Shown here: positions 1 through 10,545 of the stretch, piece by piece
How positions within the stretch are numbered: the first letter of the stretch is position 1
Layout of the letters: every line of letters starts with the position of its first letter
DNA from: Dendrolimus kikuchii
Taxonomy: Eukaryota > Arthropoda > Insecta > Lepidoptera > Lasiocampidae
NCBI GenBank assembly: GCA_019925095.2
Contig: CM034412.1
Location: forward strand, 6,259,501-6,323,500
Reading direction: 5' to 3'
Length of the DNA: 64,000 nucleotides
Notes under the pieces: model-generated
The model's database searches: none
The model's input: the letters and a program-made list of their open reading frames with translations, nothing else
What the model was told of the DNA's origin: nothing
Made by a program: the position numbers and the translations under genes

Positions 1-591
1 CCTGAGCAAAAATATATTTAACGCTACCGATTAATAACTCTTTAACTATTTAAATAGCGAATTTTTACAGTGGACCCATAACGGTATAACAACTCTTTTG
101 TTTATAAAAGTCTGTTGTTTTTTTTTTAATAAAAAGCGCATCAAACCCTTTCTATATGTGGACATCTGCCGAAATCAATTTTGCATTTTTTCTCGTGATA
201 AAAGGCGGGTGCAAAAAGGTACGGTCCAATAGTTTTTGTTCCGTTTTCAATATTTGGCAAACGGGCAACCCTTTGATCAAATATGGCGACCGTAATCAGA
301 TTTCGGCATGTGCTATCTTTTTTTTTAAGAATTCTTTTTTTAAATAAGGAACACGATAGTTCTTGAGTGTGGAGTGTGCCAGTCTTTTGTGTCTGACAAA
401 TGTATTTACTTTTGCTTAGGTTGTCTTCCGTAGAAAAAAAAATGGCACGAGTGTATTTTTTTAATGCACTTACACTAGGGTCTTTTGATCCACTCTTGAT
501 ATGACATATGTGTGGATTTGAAAGGGTTTTATTGTGTAATTTTTACTGATATTATAGATTGGAAATTTGATACTTAACGTTATAGAAAGTG
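1..591. other. Unassigned AT-rich DNA
   Basis: No open frame, terminal repeat or family match is convincing here. The 63-codon frame at 156-347 is low-complexity (Phe/Lys rich) with no recognisable domain. Confidence 0.5.
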
Positions 592-712
592 TATTCATAC
601 TTTTTTAGGCAGCCATTTTTTGCATCTTCATATCAACTGGTGTTTATGAAATTGTAGGCTTCTTTAAGAACCTTAAAGATGCCTACAAATTTATTTTAAG
701 TCAGTATGAATA
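592..712. repeat. Small inverted-repeat (MITE-like) element with strong internal hairpin
   Basis: TATTCATAC at 592-600 is matched by its reverse complement GTATGAATA at 704-712. Inside, 652-668 and 672-688 form a 17-bp stem with one mismatch and a 3-base loop. A related block (TAGGCTTCTTTAAG) recurs near 14109 and a looser one near 61434, so this is probably a dispersed foldback family. No target duplication is clear. Confidence 0.5.
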
Positions 713-1503
713 AGAGCGCTATATTTTGTGCAACCTTAAATTTCGTATTAGATCTTTTTGATGCAAGTAAGAAAAGTCCCAATACATTGACAACATTGCC
801 CTAATTATGACTTAATACAACGAAAAGAGGTTAAATGTTGTTTTTTTATTTACTCTATGGTAAAAAGAATACTATATAAGGTATCTATACAAACCCGATT
901 ATAGCCGTTATAAATTAAATAATACTGTTTGTTTATAAAACTAAACATATCAAATTAATTCGCTAAGCTCTGAGACCCCTTTAGATTACACTTTAATGCT
1001 CGTTTATTGGCTATATAACATTACAACCCCACGGACAGACGAAATCAACGCGGGTGGTATCAGAGGGGATAAGCAATCTATACGTACATAATTACTTGAC
1101 CTCACTGATTGACATATTAACGTACAGCCCAAACTATTGGTATTAGGACCGTAACAATTTGCATGCGGGTTCTTCAAATTCACACTAAGAAAAGATTTTT
1201 TAAGATCAACCCCTAAGGGGGTGAAAGTTTGTATGAAAATTCGTCACTTTCAAAGTAAGACGCACGAAATTTTATATACTTGCTTCTCCTTAGGTTAGAG
1301 GAAGGACTAGAAAGAATGTTTGGACATTTACTACGAACCGACGCCCTGCTCTGTAAGATAATAGAAGGCAAAGTAGAAGGGCATTTATCGTCTAAATAAA
1401 GGAAAGGATAGGTGTTGTGTCGTATAAAGAAATGAGATTCGACGGAGGCTCAACTGACAAGAATTAAACTAAGATATGATGATGATGAAGATGCTGGTTA
1501 GAT
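713..1503. other. Unassigned; remnant of insect retroelement-like 3' UTR near 1195-1300
   Basis: Mostly structureless. The stretch with 'AACCCCTAAGGGGGTGAAAGT' features near 1205-1230 resembles decayed 3' parts of insect LINE/Helitron repeats. A short ATG-repeat tract lies near 1476-1490. Confidence 0.35.
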
Positions 1504-1815
1504 ATCCGTGCAGGAACGGAGAAATAATACAATTTCCTGCGGCCGGGCGGCCTGTCGTAAGAGGCGACGGAACAACCCACAGCTAGGTGGTAGGGCATTT
1601 GCCTGACTGGACGGCTACCACCCCTGGTCTAGAGTATGTCCCCTTAGCAACCATGAGTTGTGTTCCGGCATTGGTGACCAGGTTCCAGTGTCCCTTAAGA
1701 GAACAGCAGCGCATTTGTAGCACCTTTGGTGTTGCAAATGTCCATAGGTGATGGTCACGCTTTCCATCAAGTGGGCCGTCTGCTTGTCTGCTGAAGTCCT
1801 GCAATAAAAAAAAAT
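1504..1815 (+). mobile_element. SINE A copy 1, near full length
   Basis: Poly(A)-tailed retroposon of about 310 bp. It starts with TCCGTGCAGGAACGG and ends CTCCTGCAATAAAAAAAAA. The last ~70 bp (GGTGATGGTC..GTGGGCCGTCTGC) is the LINE-type tail also carried by family B. A pol III B-box-like GGTTCCAGTGTCCC lies mid-element. Other copies in the window align along the whole length. It is non-coding; the 73-codon antisense frame inside it is a shadow. Likely mobilised in trans by a LINE (inference). Confidence 0.8.
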
Positions 1816-1836
1816 AGATATAAATATATTTATGTA

Positions 1837-1948
1837 CCGGCGTTTTTGAAAATTTAATCCCTAGGGGGGGTTAAAAAACGCGGATGTAAGTTTGCTCGCA
1901 CTTTAACTATCTTAAGTCTACCCGATCGAAGCTGCGAGCAACAGCTAG
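1837..1948 (+). mobile_element. Helitron-like 3' end fragment
   Basis: The stretch ends GCGAGCAACAGCTAG followed by T. CTAG|T is the terminus seen at several insect Helitron-like elements, and other candidates in this window (41550, 25626) end the same way. The 5' end is not defined; SINE A copy 1 probably inserted just upstream of or into the same repeat. Confidence 0.3.
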
Positions 1949-2636
1949 TAACTTATATTAATACATAAAAATATATAGGGAGCTCTTTTGATGCGTCTTA
2001 TCTCTCTTTACATTGAGATGTTTTATTTATTATGCGATAAAATGAGTTAATGTGGTCTGTATTCATCGAAAAAGGCTTAATACTGGTACAAAATATATTA
2101 TCCGACGATCAACATTGACTCGTCGATTAATTCGTGTTTCCTAGTACAATCAATTCGAAAAGTTTAATTTTACAAATAATCATGTAGAAAAGAAAGAGAG
2201 AAAATAATATTTATTATAATTAGTTTCTTAACACACGAAACAAAATCGATAGACATAAAATTATTTATAAAATTTGTAATTCGCAATTTGAAAAAAGGAA
2301 AATGGCACTTAGTATTTTGTTGTGCTAAAATGTAAACTGATACAGGACTGGTTTTAGTGCCCAGCTCTTAAACCACAATTATACTTCATATGACTAACGA
2401 AAAAAAGTACATATATCATACAATACATGAATGTACTTAATGAAAATTAAGTACATTAACTAATTTTAATTACAATACATATTATTAAGATACTATTCAG
2501 CATTTGGATATGTTAGAGGACTTTTATATGAAACAATTTTCCTTTTTTTTTTCAATACATAATTTCAAGTTTGCTTTTTAGGGGTTTATTTGCAACTGTT
2601 TAAAAAAATAGGTTGTCATAATTACCAATAAGTGAC
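1949..2636. other. Unassigned AT-rich DNA
   Basis: I see no coding or repeat signal beyond short A/T runs and a (TA)n stretch near 2636-2650. Confidence 0.45.
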
Positions 2637-2835
2637 ATATATATATATAAATCAATTGCTGTTCGTTAGTCTCGCTAAAACTCGAGAACGGCTGGACTGA
2701 GTTGGCTAATTTTGGTTTTGAATTATTTGTGGAAGTCCAAGGAATGTTTAAAAGGTGAGTAAATATGAAAAAAATGCTTGGAATATAGTAAAAACCACAA
2801 TTTCGCTTTCCCTTACAAACTATTCCTACCTATCA
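2637..2835 (+). repeat. Family G dispersed repeat, copy 1
   Basis: Aligns over about 190 bp with 54810-55028: both carry GCTGTTCGTTAGTCTCGCTA, then CTCGAGAACGGCTGG, then AAAAAAATGCTTGG. Copy 2 ends in GGTCAGCTAG|T, a Helitron-like terminus; copy 1 lacks that end. Non-coding. Confidence 0.65.
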
Positions 2836-4147
2836 AACGTTTGATGTTCGTCCCGTCGTTCAGAAATCAACTAATAGTCAGCTAATAATTAAATAAATAT
2901 CTCATCTAATTACGTCACACGTTAAGTGGGAGAACGGGATCGACGAAGTGAGACCATGTATATCAATGTGGGGGAGGGGTCCTAAATATCGTGACGTCAT
3001 ATTTCAAAATCTAATATAATTAAGCTTTAAAAATAAAATTTAAAGGGAAATAAATTTATTATTGAAATTCTGTTTTAATTTAATAACTTCTTGATGTAAA
3101 ATTGCAAAATATGTAATGTCACACTAGGGAGGGAGGAGTGTCACGGATGTGACCAGCTGTGACAAGGACGGGGAAGGTTAAAAAATCATGAAACTCGTGT
3201 GATATAATTTGTGGATGGCCCCGTGCATCATATAAATGTTATTCTATTTGTAACGTTAATGATAAGAGGTCTTTGACTTTCGCAGTTTCGCCTATCTGAA
3301 CCGGCACTGTGTCTCGCGCGATAATATTATTTGCGTTTCATTTTAAAACTCATTGAGGCGTGACTTGTATTTCTCTGATAGTGTATAAATATCTTTCCAC
3401 ACTAATATTACAACTGGAAAGTAAACTTGCCTCTATGTTACCTACTCGCCTTATAACCCTCTAAATCGATCACAATAAGCATATATTAATAACAATTCTT
3501 TATTTCCTCAATAAACACATTGTGAGTGTTTGAGTGGTAGAGCGATAATGGAATCTATAAAAAAAATCGCCTTATCTTCCATCAAAGATTAAAACACAGA
3601 TATTCTTTTTCATGTCCTATTTTTATTACAATTCTAAATATAATAAAGGAGAGAAGAGTATTTTTTTTTCTTTTTATCAATTTTTTTTTTTTAACTAATC
3701 TTAAAACCCAATACAATGTTTGCACATTTATTATTACATTTATATCTAAGTAAAGATTGCCCCGCTGCTGCGCCGCGTGTCAAACCCTATGAAGTAGCTT
3801 TATTTTACTTATATAAAAACTTAATTCGGTTTTTAAATATAATAATAACAAAGAAACTAAGACCATATAGTCTAGACAATTGCCCAGAGAAATATAAAGG
3901 TGAGTCGAAGCCAACCTGATTTGAAGCAATACAATAAATAAATGAAAGATATATTGTTTATGAGAACGTAGGTATTTGTTAGTGAATTGAAAAAACGCGA
4001 TTACAGCGCCATCTATTTTGCTAATGCGTCTATTCTAGGAAAAACGACTTTATTTATCAGGATAAAAAGTACCTTAAGTTACTCCTCGGAATATAAGCTA
4101 TGCTCTATGTCGAATTTTATTTAAAACCGTTCAGTAGTTTCACGTGA
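2836..4147. other. Unassigned intergenic DNA
   Basis: No supported gene. The 67-codon frame at 3716-3919 has no domain or splice context. A small GC-richer patch at 3125-3180 is unassigned. Confidence 0.45.
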
Positions 4148-4217
4148 TGCTCTAACAGACAGACAAACAAACAGACAGATAGACAGACAAATAGACAGAC
4201 AGACAGACACAAAGACA
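4148..4217. repeat. Imperfect (GACA)n microsatellite
   Basis: About 70 bp of GACA/CAGA repeats with point changes. It directly follows CCGTTCAGTAGTTTCACGTGA, a sequence typical of the 3' UTR of insect non-LTR/Helitron repeats, so it is probably the decayed simple-repeat terminus of such an element. Confidence 0.75.
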
Positions 4218-4503
4218 GCCAAAAATTCTAAAAATTGCATTTTCAGAATCACCTGATCTGAATTATCACCCTTGTTTTTTCACATTTTATTAAACGCATT
4301 GTACCAACTCGAACCACTTACAGATTTATTATAGTGTAGATTTCTACTTTTACTGTCTACTAATTAAATACTTTTTTTATATTCTTGTCTTACTAATACA
4401 TACTTCATTATCTACCGAAAACATACTTGTATTCTATGCTCTCGTTTAACTTGATATCTAGTTGTTGAATACATTTTTATTAATATTAATTAAGGCTTAC
4501 ATG

Positions 4504-4734
4504 TTTTTTTTTTATTGCAGGAGATCAGCAGACAGGCAAATGGCCCACTTGATGGAAACGGTTAGCATCGCCTATGGACATTTGCAACAGCAAAGTTGCT
4601 ACAAATGCGCTGCTGCTCTCTTAAGGGAAACTGGAACCTGGTCACTAATGCCGGAACACAACTCAAGGTTGTTATGGCGACATACTTTAGGCCAGGGGTG
4701 GTAGCCATCCAGTTGGGCAAATGCCCTACCACCT
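4504..4734 (-). mobile_element. SINE A copy 2, 5'-truncated
   Basis: Minus-strand copy: the T-run and ATTGCAGGAGATCAGCAG mark its poly(A) 3' end at left. It stops at the AGGTGGTAGGGC segment, so roughly the first 75 bp of the element are missing. Truncation at the 5' end is the usual result of incomplete target-primed reverse transcription. Confidence 0.8.
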
Positions 4735-5737
4735 ATTATAATCTATTACATTTAGGGTCTGTTTCACAATGTACAAGTAAAGTACCCAATAGCTATTTAA
4801 CAAATTAATTATGTGGCACATAAAAGTTCTGGTTAGTCCTGATAGCGTTTCACCATCATCTTACCTATAAATTTATTTGGCACATAGCTATTTGCCACTT
4901 ACTAGTTGGTAGGTTTGGCAACATTGCATTTTGTAGTTCCGTTTTACGAAATACATGTATTAAGAAATGCATTATGTGTTGTAAACACACTTGAAAATAT
5001 GTTTTAATCATTTTAGTGTAAATTTTATACAATTTTTTATACATTCTATATAAATACAACTTGAAATATGTCATCCCTTAATTGATCAAAAAAACATATA
5101 CATTATTTTTTGTATTACTGTGAACGGAACGTCATTCTCAAATGAAAAAAACCAAAAAGTTGCAACATAAACGTATGTTTGTAGTATTGGTGTAATTTCA
5201 GACTTTGTTTTGTTACATTATATTCAATAATAATTAATAAATATAAATAATCGACAGAATCTTTAGTAAGTTAAAATCTTATCCTAAAGTCCGTATCATC
5301 CAATGCTTGCACATAATTAATGCGTTCCAATTAAATTATACATAAAATCATCTAATTCGTCTTCAACGGTATTAAATATTTGCATTTTACAAATATATCT
5401 TCATAAAAAAACAAAACTTTCAACAGTAATTGTTCGAATCATAGCTGTCAACCATATGTTATGGCTGTTCACTAATGTATATGGCAGATAGACTTGCTAT
5501 TGGCCAATTGACCTGACATTATAGTTTACAGGGTACTTTAATTGCCAGTTAGTGCTACTTATCAATTGTGAAACGCAAACGTTGTCTTTATTCGATAAAT
5601 AAGTTGCAAGAAGCTTATTGGGAACTTTATATGGACTTTGTGAAACAGGCCCTTAAGCTAAATATACATCATACTTATACAATTATATGTTTCTAGCACT
5701 ATTTGTTGACCTCATTATTTTAATTAAAGTCCTTACA
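4735..5737. other. Unassigned AT-rich DNA
   Basis: Nothing coding is recognised; the short frames are unsupported. Confidence 0.45.
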
Positions 5738-5862
5738 TTAGGGTCGGATTGATCGATGTGATACCACGGTCTTACAGGTCGTCGCTCGCCCTCCAACTGT
5801 CACCATCCACTTTATCCCAATTTTCCTAACTGATGTCTCTATCCCAAAATATTAATAAAAAA
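5738..5862 (+). mobile_element. SINE B copy 1, head fragment
   Basis: TTAGGGTCGGATTGATCGATGTGATACC matches, in pieces, the heads of B at 22503 and 26710. The pyrimidine-rich middle (CCAACTGTCACCATCC..TTTATCCC) follows and then the copy stops; the shared LINE-type tail is absent on this strand. Confidence 0.6.
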
Positions 5863-5960
5863 ATAACAATCAAAAATCTGATGAGAAGTGATTACCATCG
5901 CCTGTGGACATTTGTAACACCAGAGGAGGTACCTTGTGCCGCTTGCCTCAAAAATTAAAT
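5863..5960 (-). mobile_element. LINE/SINE shared 3' tail, minus strand
   Basis: Read on the minus strand this gives GTGTTACAAATGTCCACAGG, GCGATGGTAATCACTT and then an A-rich end, the tail common to SINE A and SINE B. It sits tail-to-tail against the B head at 5738-5862, so the two are separate or rearranged insertions. Confidence 0.5.
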
Positions 5961-6191
5961 GAATTCACAATTTTGTGCGCAATAGTACAGCGGGCTGGTA
6001 AATAAGCTACATAACTTGACATAAGCAGGTGACGAGTGCGCAATGCGCCGGCGCAAATGTCACGGCCGACTCTTATCGGTGCATTACCAATATTACGAGT
6101 GCGGTTTGTACTGTAATTAAAATAAGGGGGTCTTAAGAATATGAATCGGACGAGTGACGACTGGCTGAATCAGCTGCTTGTCTTACGCTGG

Positions 6192-6290
6192 CTTTTTTTT
6201 ATTGCGGACAATCAACCTTATGAAAAGTGGTTACCGTCGCTATAGACATTTGCAGGGATTCGAACGTGCCGTCAGCCTCAAAGGAATTGT
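6192..6290 (-). mobile_element. LINE/SINE shared 3' tail, minus strand
   Basis: TTTTTTTTATTGCGGACAATC followed by GAAAAGTGGTTACCGTCGC and AGACATTTGCAGG is the poly(A)/tail end of an A/B-type retroposon on the minus strand, diverged from the SINE A consensus beyond the tail. Confidence 0.5.
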
Positions 6291-6573
6291 ATGACATTTT
6301 TATTGAAGTATACTCATTGTCTTGAAAATATAATCATCGTCTTAAGAATTTTAAAAATCAAGCGAATATCAACCCCTTCGGAGAAATGCACGGTCCTTGC
6401 GAACAACAAAATTTATTTTTTATGTCCTTAAGGATCTGTAGCCATTTTCACAAAAAATAAATTAGTTCATCTGCTTATCAGTTTATATATTAGAATATTA
6501 ATTCTCGAAACCTATTAGATCTATATGAGTAAAATTTGACGAAAAGAAATCACCATACTTACATATAACTAAT

Positions 6574-6772
6574 GTTTTTTTTTATTGCAGGATTTCAGCA
6601 GACAGGCAGACGGACATTTACAACACTAAAAGTGCTACAAATGCGCTGCTGCTCTCTTAAGGGACACTGGAACTTGGTCACTAATACCGGAACACAACCC
6701 AAGGTTGTTATGGCGGCATACTCTAGACCAGGGGTGGTAGCCATCCAGTCGGGAAAATATCCTACCACCTGG
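6574..6772 (-). mobile_element. SINE A copy 3, 5'-truncated with internal deletion
   Basis: The T-run and TTTATTGCAGGATTTCAGCAG mark the minus-strand poly(A) end. It lacks about 35 bp of tail (GACGG runs straight into ACATTTACAACAC) and ends at CCTACCACCT, so it is truncated at the 5' side too. Confidence 0.75.
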
Positions 6773-7304
6773 CAGATGTATATTTTTATCGATGTACATA
6801 TTCATGTGGGAATAACTGTAATATTGGTATGTCCTGCACCTGGGCGCCATGTACCCCTTGCATCCCCGGACGAAGCTATAAGTTCCAGAAACCCTGAAAT
6901 ATCAAAGCATATACACAAAAGACGGTTTTGTCTTTAGACTCCTCAATTACTGATCTCAATTCCTATCTTATAAAGAACTATAAAAACTGTTTGTCCCTTT
7001 TTTTAAACAGGTGTTCTTACGGCGCTAGCTTAACACACGATACAATATCAATCGTGTTAAGGCATATTATACTTTACACTTTCGTCATAAGGGTGTTTAT
7101 AAGTGATTTTATAACATGGTTTCGTGATGGCACATGCCACATCTTGTAATTGCTGTTCACATGCCGGCTATTATAGCACGTGCCGATATAGCAACAGAAG
7201 CTGCACTCCTGTCTATTTTAACTTGTAATTACTTATTTCCATACCCTTGTAATATTCAGGTCCGGTTCTAGAACAATCTATTGTTGCATTATCTAAAGTG
7301 CGAT
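6773..7304. other. Unassigned intergenic DNA
   Basis: No gene recognised. Overlapping short frames (up to 121 codons) begin in SINE A antisense sequence and have no domain. Confidence 0.45.
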
Positions 7305-7371
7305 ATTTTTTTATTGCTGAAGAACAGCAAACTGGCCGCAGGAATTTGTATTCTTTCTCCATTCCTGCAGG
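7305..7371 (-). mobile_element. SINE A copy 4, both ends with core deleted
   Basis: TTTTTTTATTGCTGAAGAACAGCAAAC is joined directly to GGCCGCAGGAATTTGTATTC and TTTCTCCATTCCTGCAGG. The two ends of SINE A are retained and about 240 bp between them is missing. Confidence 0.65.
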
Positions 7372-7990
7372 GAGGAATATTTAAGGATTTAAAGGAGATG
7401 GATATTCTTCCATACATTCTGGACTTGTAAAAACATGAGAAGGATTTTAAGATTTGCTTTTTATTATGTTGATATTTTTTATAATTGTAGTGGGTCTAGT
7501 TATTTAGGACGAATTAATCGTGTGGTGTAAGTGTTTTAATATTATTAGATAATGGTCGATATTCATTCACATAAATCAATTATGGTTATCGATAAAAAAA
7601 AATATCATTATATGACAGTCATTATTGACCTTATTTTTGAGATTTCTCTTTTTCCAAAATAGAATTTAGGGCTGATGTTTTCTATTTTGTAATAGAAAAA
7701 TCTTTACTGCGTAGCGTAAAATAAAACATTTTTATGTGCATAATTACTGTACGTTTATCGATACTTCTAAGTTGAAACGGAACGCAATCGTATACTTCAC
7801 TTCACATTTTGTTTTTTTGGCAAAAGGCTTGTTCTTGGTCAACTACCATTACTGCCAACGTCAGGTGTGGAAAGATAAGGTTTAAGATGGCGATGGCCAG
7901 GTAGAAGAAAACTCAAAAAAAGGGGAAAAACAAATAAAAACTTGTTCCAGAATTAGTTCACCCCCATCACCTGAAACAATATCAGTATAT
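7372..7990. other. Unassigned AT-rich DNA
   Basis: Nothing recognised; it flanks the 3' side of the minus-strand LINE fragment. Confidence 0.4.
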
Positions 7991-8744
7991 ATACATATAG
8001 GACAACACTTTATTTTTTTAATTTAGATACACAACATTTGTTATAGGATTATAATTTTATATTATTAACGGAAATATTTTAGGTTAGAGCATTAAATATA
8101 AGACGATTACATATGAGGGAAAGGAGAGTTTTAATATTAGTGGGTCTTGGAATTTTAGCTGGTATGATATCATATAGGAATGTGGGGTAAAGGGGACAGT
8201 TAAAAAATATATGGTCGATAGAGCCTTCTTCTGTATTGCAATCACACATTGGAGAGGTATGAACTCCAATCCTATGAAGATGGACAGGGGTACACAAATG
8301 GCCCAGTTGCAACTGGCAAATCACTGAAGCGAGTCTTTGGTCAGCATTGCGGAATTTATAGAACCATGGTTTGATGGGGATCTCTGGAGAAATATCTTTA
8401 TAAAACCTCCCCTTTGACCAAACTGGATTTGTCCAACTAATAAGCCATTCCCCTTTAAGATCTTGCAGAGCTTTAGAGTAGAGATTCTGAGGGTATAGTC
8501 TGGAATGATCTAGGCATCCTGAAACTATTGCACTTTTCGCTAACTCATCAGCGGTCTCATTACCGGCTATACCTGAGTGACTAGGAATCCAAGCTAGGAC
8601 AACATCTATACTGTTAGACTGGCACAGAAGGAGATTTTCCTTGACTTTAAGAATCAAAGGGAAACGCAGGCCAATTGTTAAATCCTCTGAAAGGATAGCT
8701 TGGAGCCAGCTTAGAGAGTCTGATAAGACTATATATTTATGCAT
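7991..8744 (-). pseudogene. LINE fragment: RNase H and C-terminal zinc motif of a non-LTR retrotransposon
   Basis: An open frame of 221 codons (8744 to 8079) encodes the end of a LINE ORF2. It starts inside an RNase H domain: SDSLSWLQAI (third catalytic Asp region, about residues 8-17) and WIPSHSGIAGNETADELAK (about residues 53-71) are the classic RNase H motifs of I/Jockey/R1-type LINEs. Near the C-terminus C-D-C-N then DHIFFNCPLY form the Cys/His motif found after RNase H in such elements. The reverse transcriptase, endonuclease and the first RNase H catalytic residues are missing, so the copy is 5'-truncated near 8745. The reading frame itself has no stop, which suggests a fairly young insertion. 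The 3' UTR probably runs to about 7991. Exact clade is not decided. Confidence 0.85.
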
Positions 8745-9201
8745 CCTATCTTGTTGTTGTTATGTGTGTTGTATTGTCCACTGTGACTTCACTTTATGGT
8801 CCCAGACGGAAGAACAGCGCTAGTTCTCGTTGGCTAGCATTATGCTCAGACTGTGTCCAGTTTAGGACTTATTTTGTGTCTATTGTTGTTTATTATTTAA
8901 GCGGGAATTTTAAGCATGGTTGCCAGCCTTACACTTTCATACATTACATAGTATATTCTTCTCTCTCTACTATAGTAATGTGTATATATGTCGATCTCCT
9001 TCCCCCCAACAACGAGTACGCGCGAAATGCAGCGGCGACTCTTCGAACCCTGGGACACTAAACTTCGCAACGTACTTATACCTAGTCTTGCCATAAATAT
9101 TTTAACAAAGAATTTTTTTTTTCTATTGCAAATAACATTTATAAGTTTTACAGTGTGTTAGTTTAATACATAAATATAAAACAATTTAAAATATAAAAAG
9201 C
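8745..9201. other. Unassigned; mariner 3' flank near 9110-9201
   Basis: No gene supported. The A/T-rich part from about 9110 to 9201 should hold the 3' UTR and terminal repeat of the mariner copy next door, but I could not define its inverted repeat. Confidence 0.4.
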
Positions 9202-9868
9202 TTATTCGAAGTGGTCTCCATTGGCTGCATTACAGTCCTTTAAACGTTGAGGCCAGTTATCAATAGAAGCAAGCACTCTTTCCATGGGAAAATTCTTCAC
9301 TGCCAATCGTATGGATTGTTTTAGGGTCTCCAAATTATAATGGCGTTTAAAGCAAGCCGTACTCTCTAAAACTAACTATAATCATAATCCAGCGGATTAA
9401 GATCGGGACTAGACGACGGCCAGTCTTCAGCTCTGATGAAGTCCGAAACGTTCGTTTCCAACCAAGACTGCGTGGACCGAGCTTTGTGACCCAGCGCCGA
9501 GTCTTGCTAGAAGGACCATTCTTGGTTATTGAACATGTTGTTGTTAAGGGGCTTAACTTGCCAGGTGGTAGAGTATTTGCTCGACTGGATGGCGAGGATC
9601 CATTCTTGGTTAGTGATTGAACATGTTGTTGTTAAGGGGCTTAACTACCTTCTCAAGAATGGTATCTTGATACACTTGTGCCGATGTTTTGATACCTTTT
9701 TCACAAAAATATGGCTAATTGAGTCATAAATCTTTCATAGCTAACACCCCACCAAATCATCACCCTAGAAGACGGATAATATCGACGTTCAATAGGCACT
9801 CTAGGTATAATTTGCTAAGCCTCACAGACTATGTATACGCGACCGTTAGGCGCAGGAAAGAGACGGGT
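9202..9868 (-). pseudogene. Mariner (maT-type, DD37D) transposase, C-terminal half, broken
   Basis: Minus-strand translation in shifting frames gives MIWWGVSYE, then QDSALGHKARSTQSWLE, DWPSSSPDLNPLDY and finally SIDNWPQRLKDCNAANGDHFE with a stop at 9202. These are the catalytic core and C-terminus of a Tc1/mariner transposase. From the Asp of QDSA to the Asp of NPLD there are 37 intervening residues, the DD37D spacing of the maT branch. The copy is dead: a stop after CEA, a frameshift after WWGVSYE, a stop after NPLDYDYS, and a duplicated segment at 9516-9645. The first catalytic Asp (normally in a TDEK-like motif) is missing at the junction near 9868. The N-terminal half lies at 11133-11509. 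Confidence 0.85.
9516..9645. repeat. Direct duplication with SINE A filler inside the mariner pseudogene
   Basis: The segment 9516-9557 (CCATTCTTGG..GGGGCTTAAC) is repeated at 9600-9645 with a 4-base difference. Between the copies lie 42 bases, of which CCAGGTGGTAGAGTATTTGC and CGACTGGATGGC match the 5' third of SINE A. No SINE end or poly(A) is present, so this looks like templated filler at a repaired break, not a retrotransposition event (inference). Confidence 0.75.
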
Positions 9869-10040
9869 CGGACTGAGATAGATATAGTTTATTTTTAACC
9901 GTTATTAATTTGAAATTAAATAAATAAATTATAATTATAAGAATTGAATATAAAATGTAATAAGCCTTAACTCACTAGGAAATAAATGTTGTAGCGTTGT
10001 GCCTTTTATTGACCAGTAGGACCCTATTAGATCCCGGTAA

Positions 10041-10215
10041 ATGAGACCGGGCTACAGGCGTGCAGAACGCCGCCTGGAGCCCGGGACTCAGCATGTAAAG
10101 GGAACCGGGTTACAGGCGTGCAGAACGCCGCCTGGAACCCGGGACCCAAAAGGGTAGCGGAAACCGGGCTACGGGACTGCAGAACGCAACCGGAGCCCGG
10201 GATCCGTGAGGTATG
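10041..10215. repeat. Three tandem GC-rich hairpin repeats (58-59 bp)
   Basis: Units start at about 10041, 10099 and 10158. Each contains an inverted repeat: 10047-10060 with 10071-10084, 10105-10118 with 10129-10142, and 10164-10173 with 10191-10200. Unit 1 has CCGGGCT paired with AGCCCGG. Unit 2 has CCGGGTT paired with AACCCGG, so both arms changed together. The loop core TGCAGAACGC is kept in units 1 and 2, and nearly so in unit 3. Confidence 0.8.
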
Positions 10216-10289
10216 CCTGCACTACTGCCTACTCCGAACGCGAGTAGGCCATAATGATGGTGCAGGCAGAGGTCCGCGCTCGACAGCGC
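10214..10289. other. Nested stem-loops followed by T5
   Basis: TGCCTGCA (10214-10221) pairs with TGCAGGCA (10261-10268), enclosing GCCTACTC (10227-10234) paired with GAGTAGGC (10242-10249). GCGCT (10276-10280) pairs with AGCGC (10285-10289). A TTTTT run follows at 10292. Together with the preceding hairpins this forms a 250-bp highly structured block; whether it is transcribed is unknown. Confidence 0.5.
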
Positions 10290-10317
10290 ACGTTTTTGTA
10301 ATGAGGTAATGGTAAGT

Positions 10318-10545
10318 TTTTTTTTTTTTTTATTGGACTTGACTTTATGTTGTTGGTCCGAAGACCTTACAACTTTACCGGGGTTTTTGGGGCGAGTGCC
10401 TTCGCGAAGCGAAGGCACTCGAGCCCGGGGGGGCAACTTGCTCGAGGGAGCTCCCTAAGGAGTTTTACCTCGGCTGAACTGTTGCCATGAGAGGGGGATG
10501 AATTTAATGATGGCCACCATAGGGCGACACAAGCACTAATTAGAG
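10318..10545 (-). mobile_element. Family C retroposon 3' end, copy 1
   Basis: The T-run at left is the poly(A) end of a minus-strand element. About 215 bp then match 40335-40548 almost base for base. A perfect 13-bp stem (10393-10405 with 10409-10421, loop GAA) and the palindrome GGGAGCTCCC are conserved. Likely the 3' UTR of a LINE or a SINE using it. The 108-codon antisense-type frame here is not a gene. Confidence 0.7.

Noticed and set aside
10110..10436. 108-codon minus frame and overlapping plus frame
   Set aside because: They run through hairpin repeats and the poly(T)/poly(A) of family C; the Lys run is the translated poly(A).
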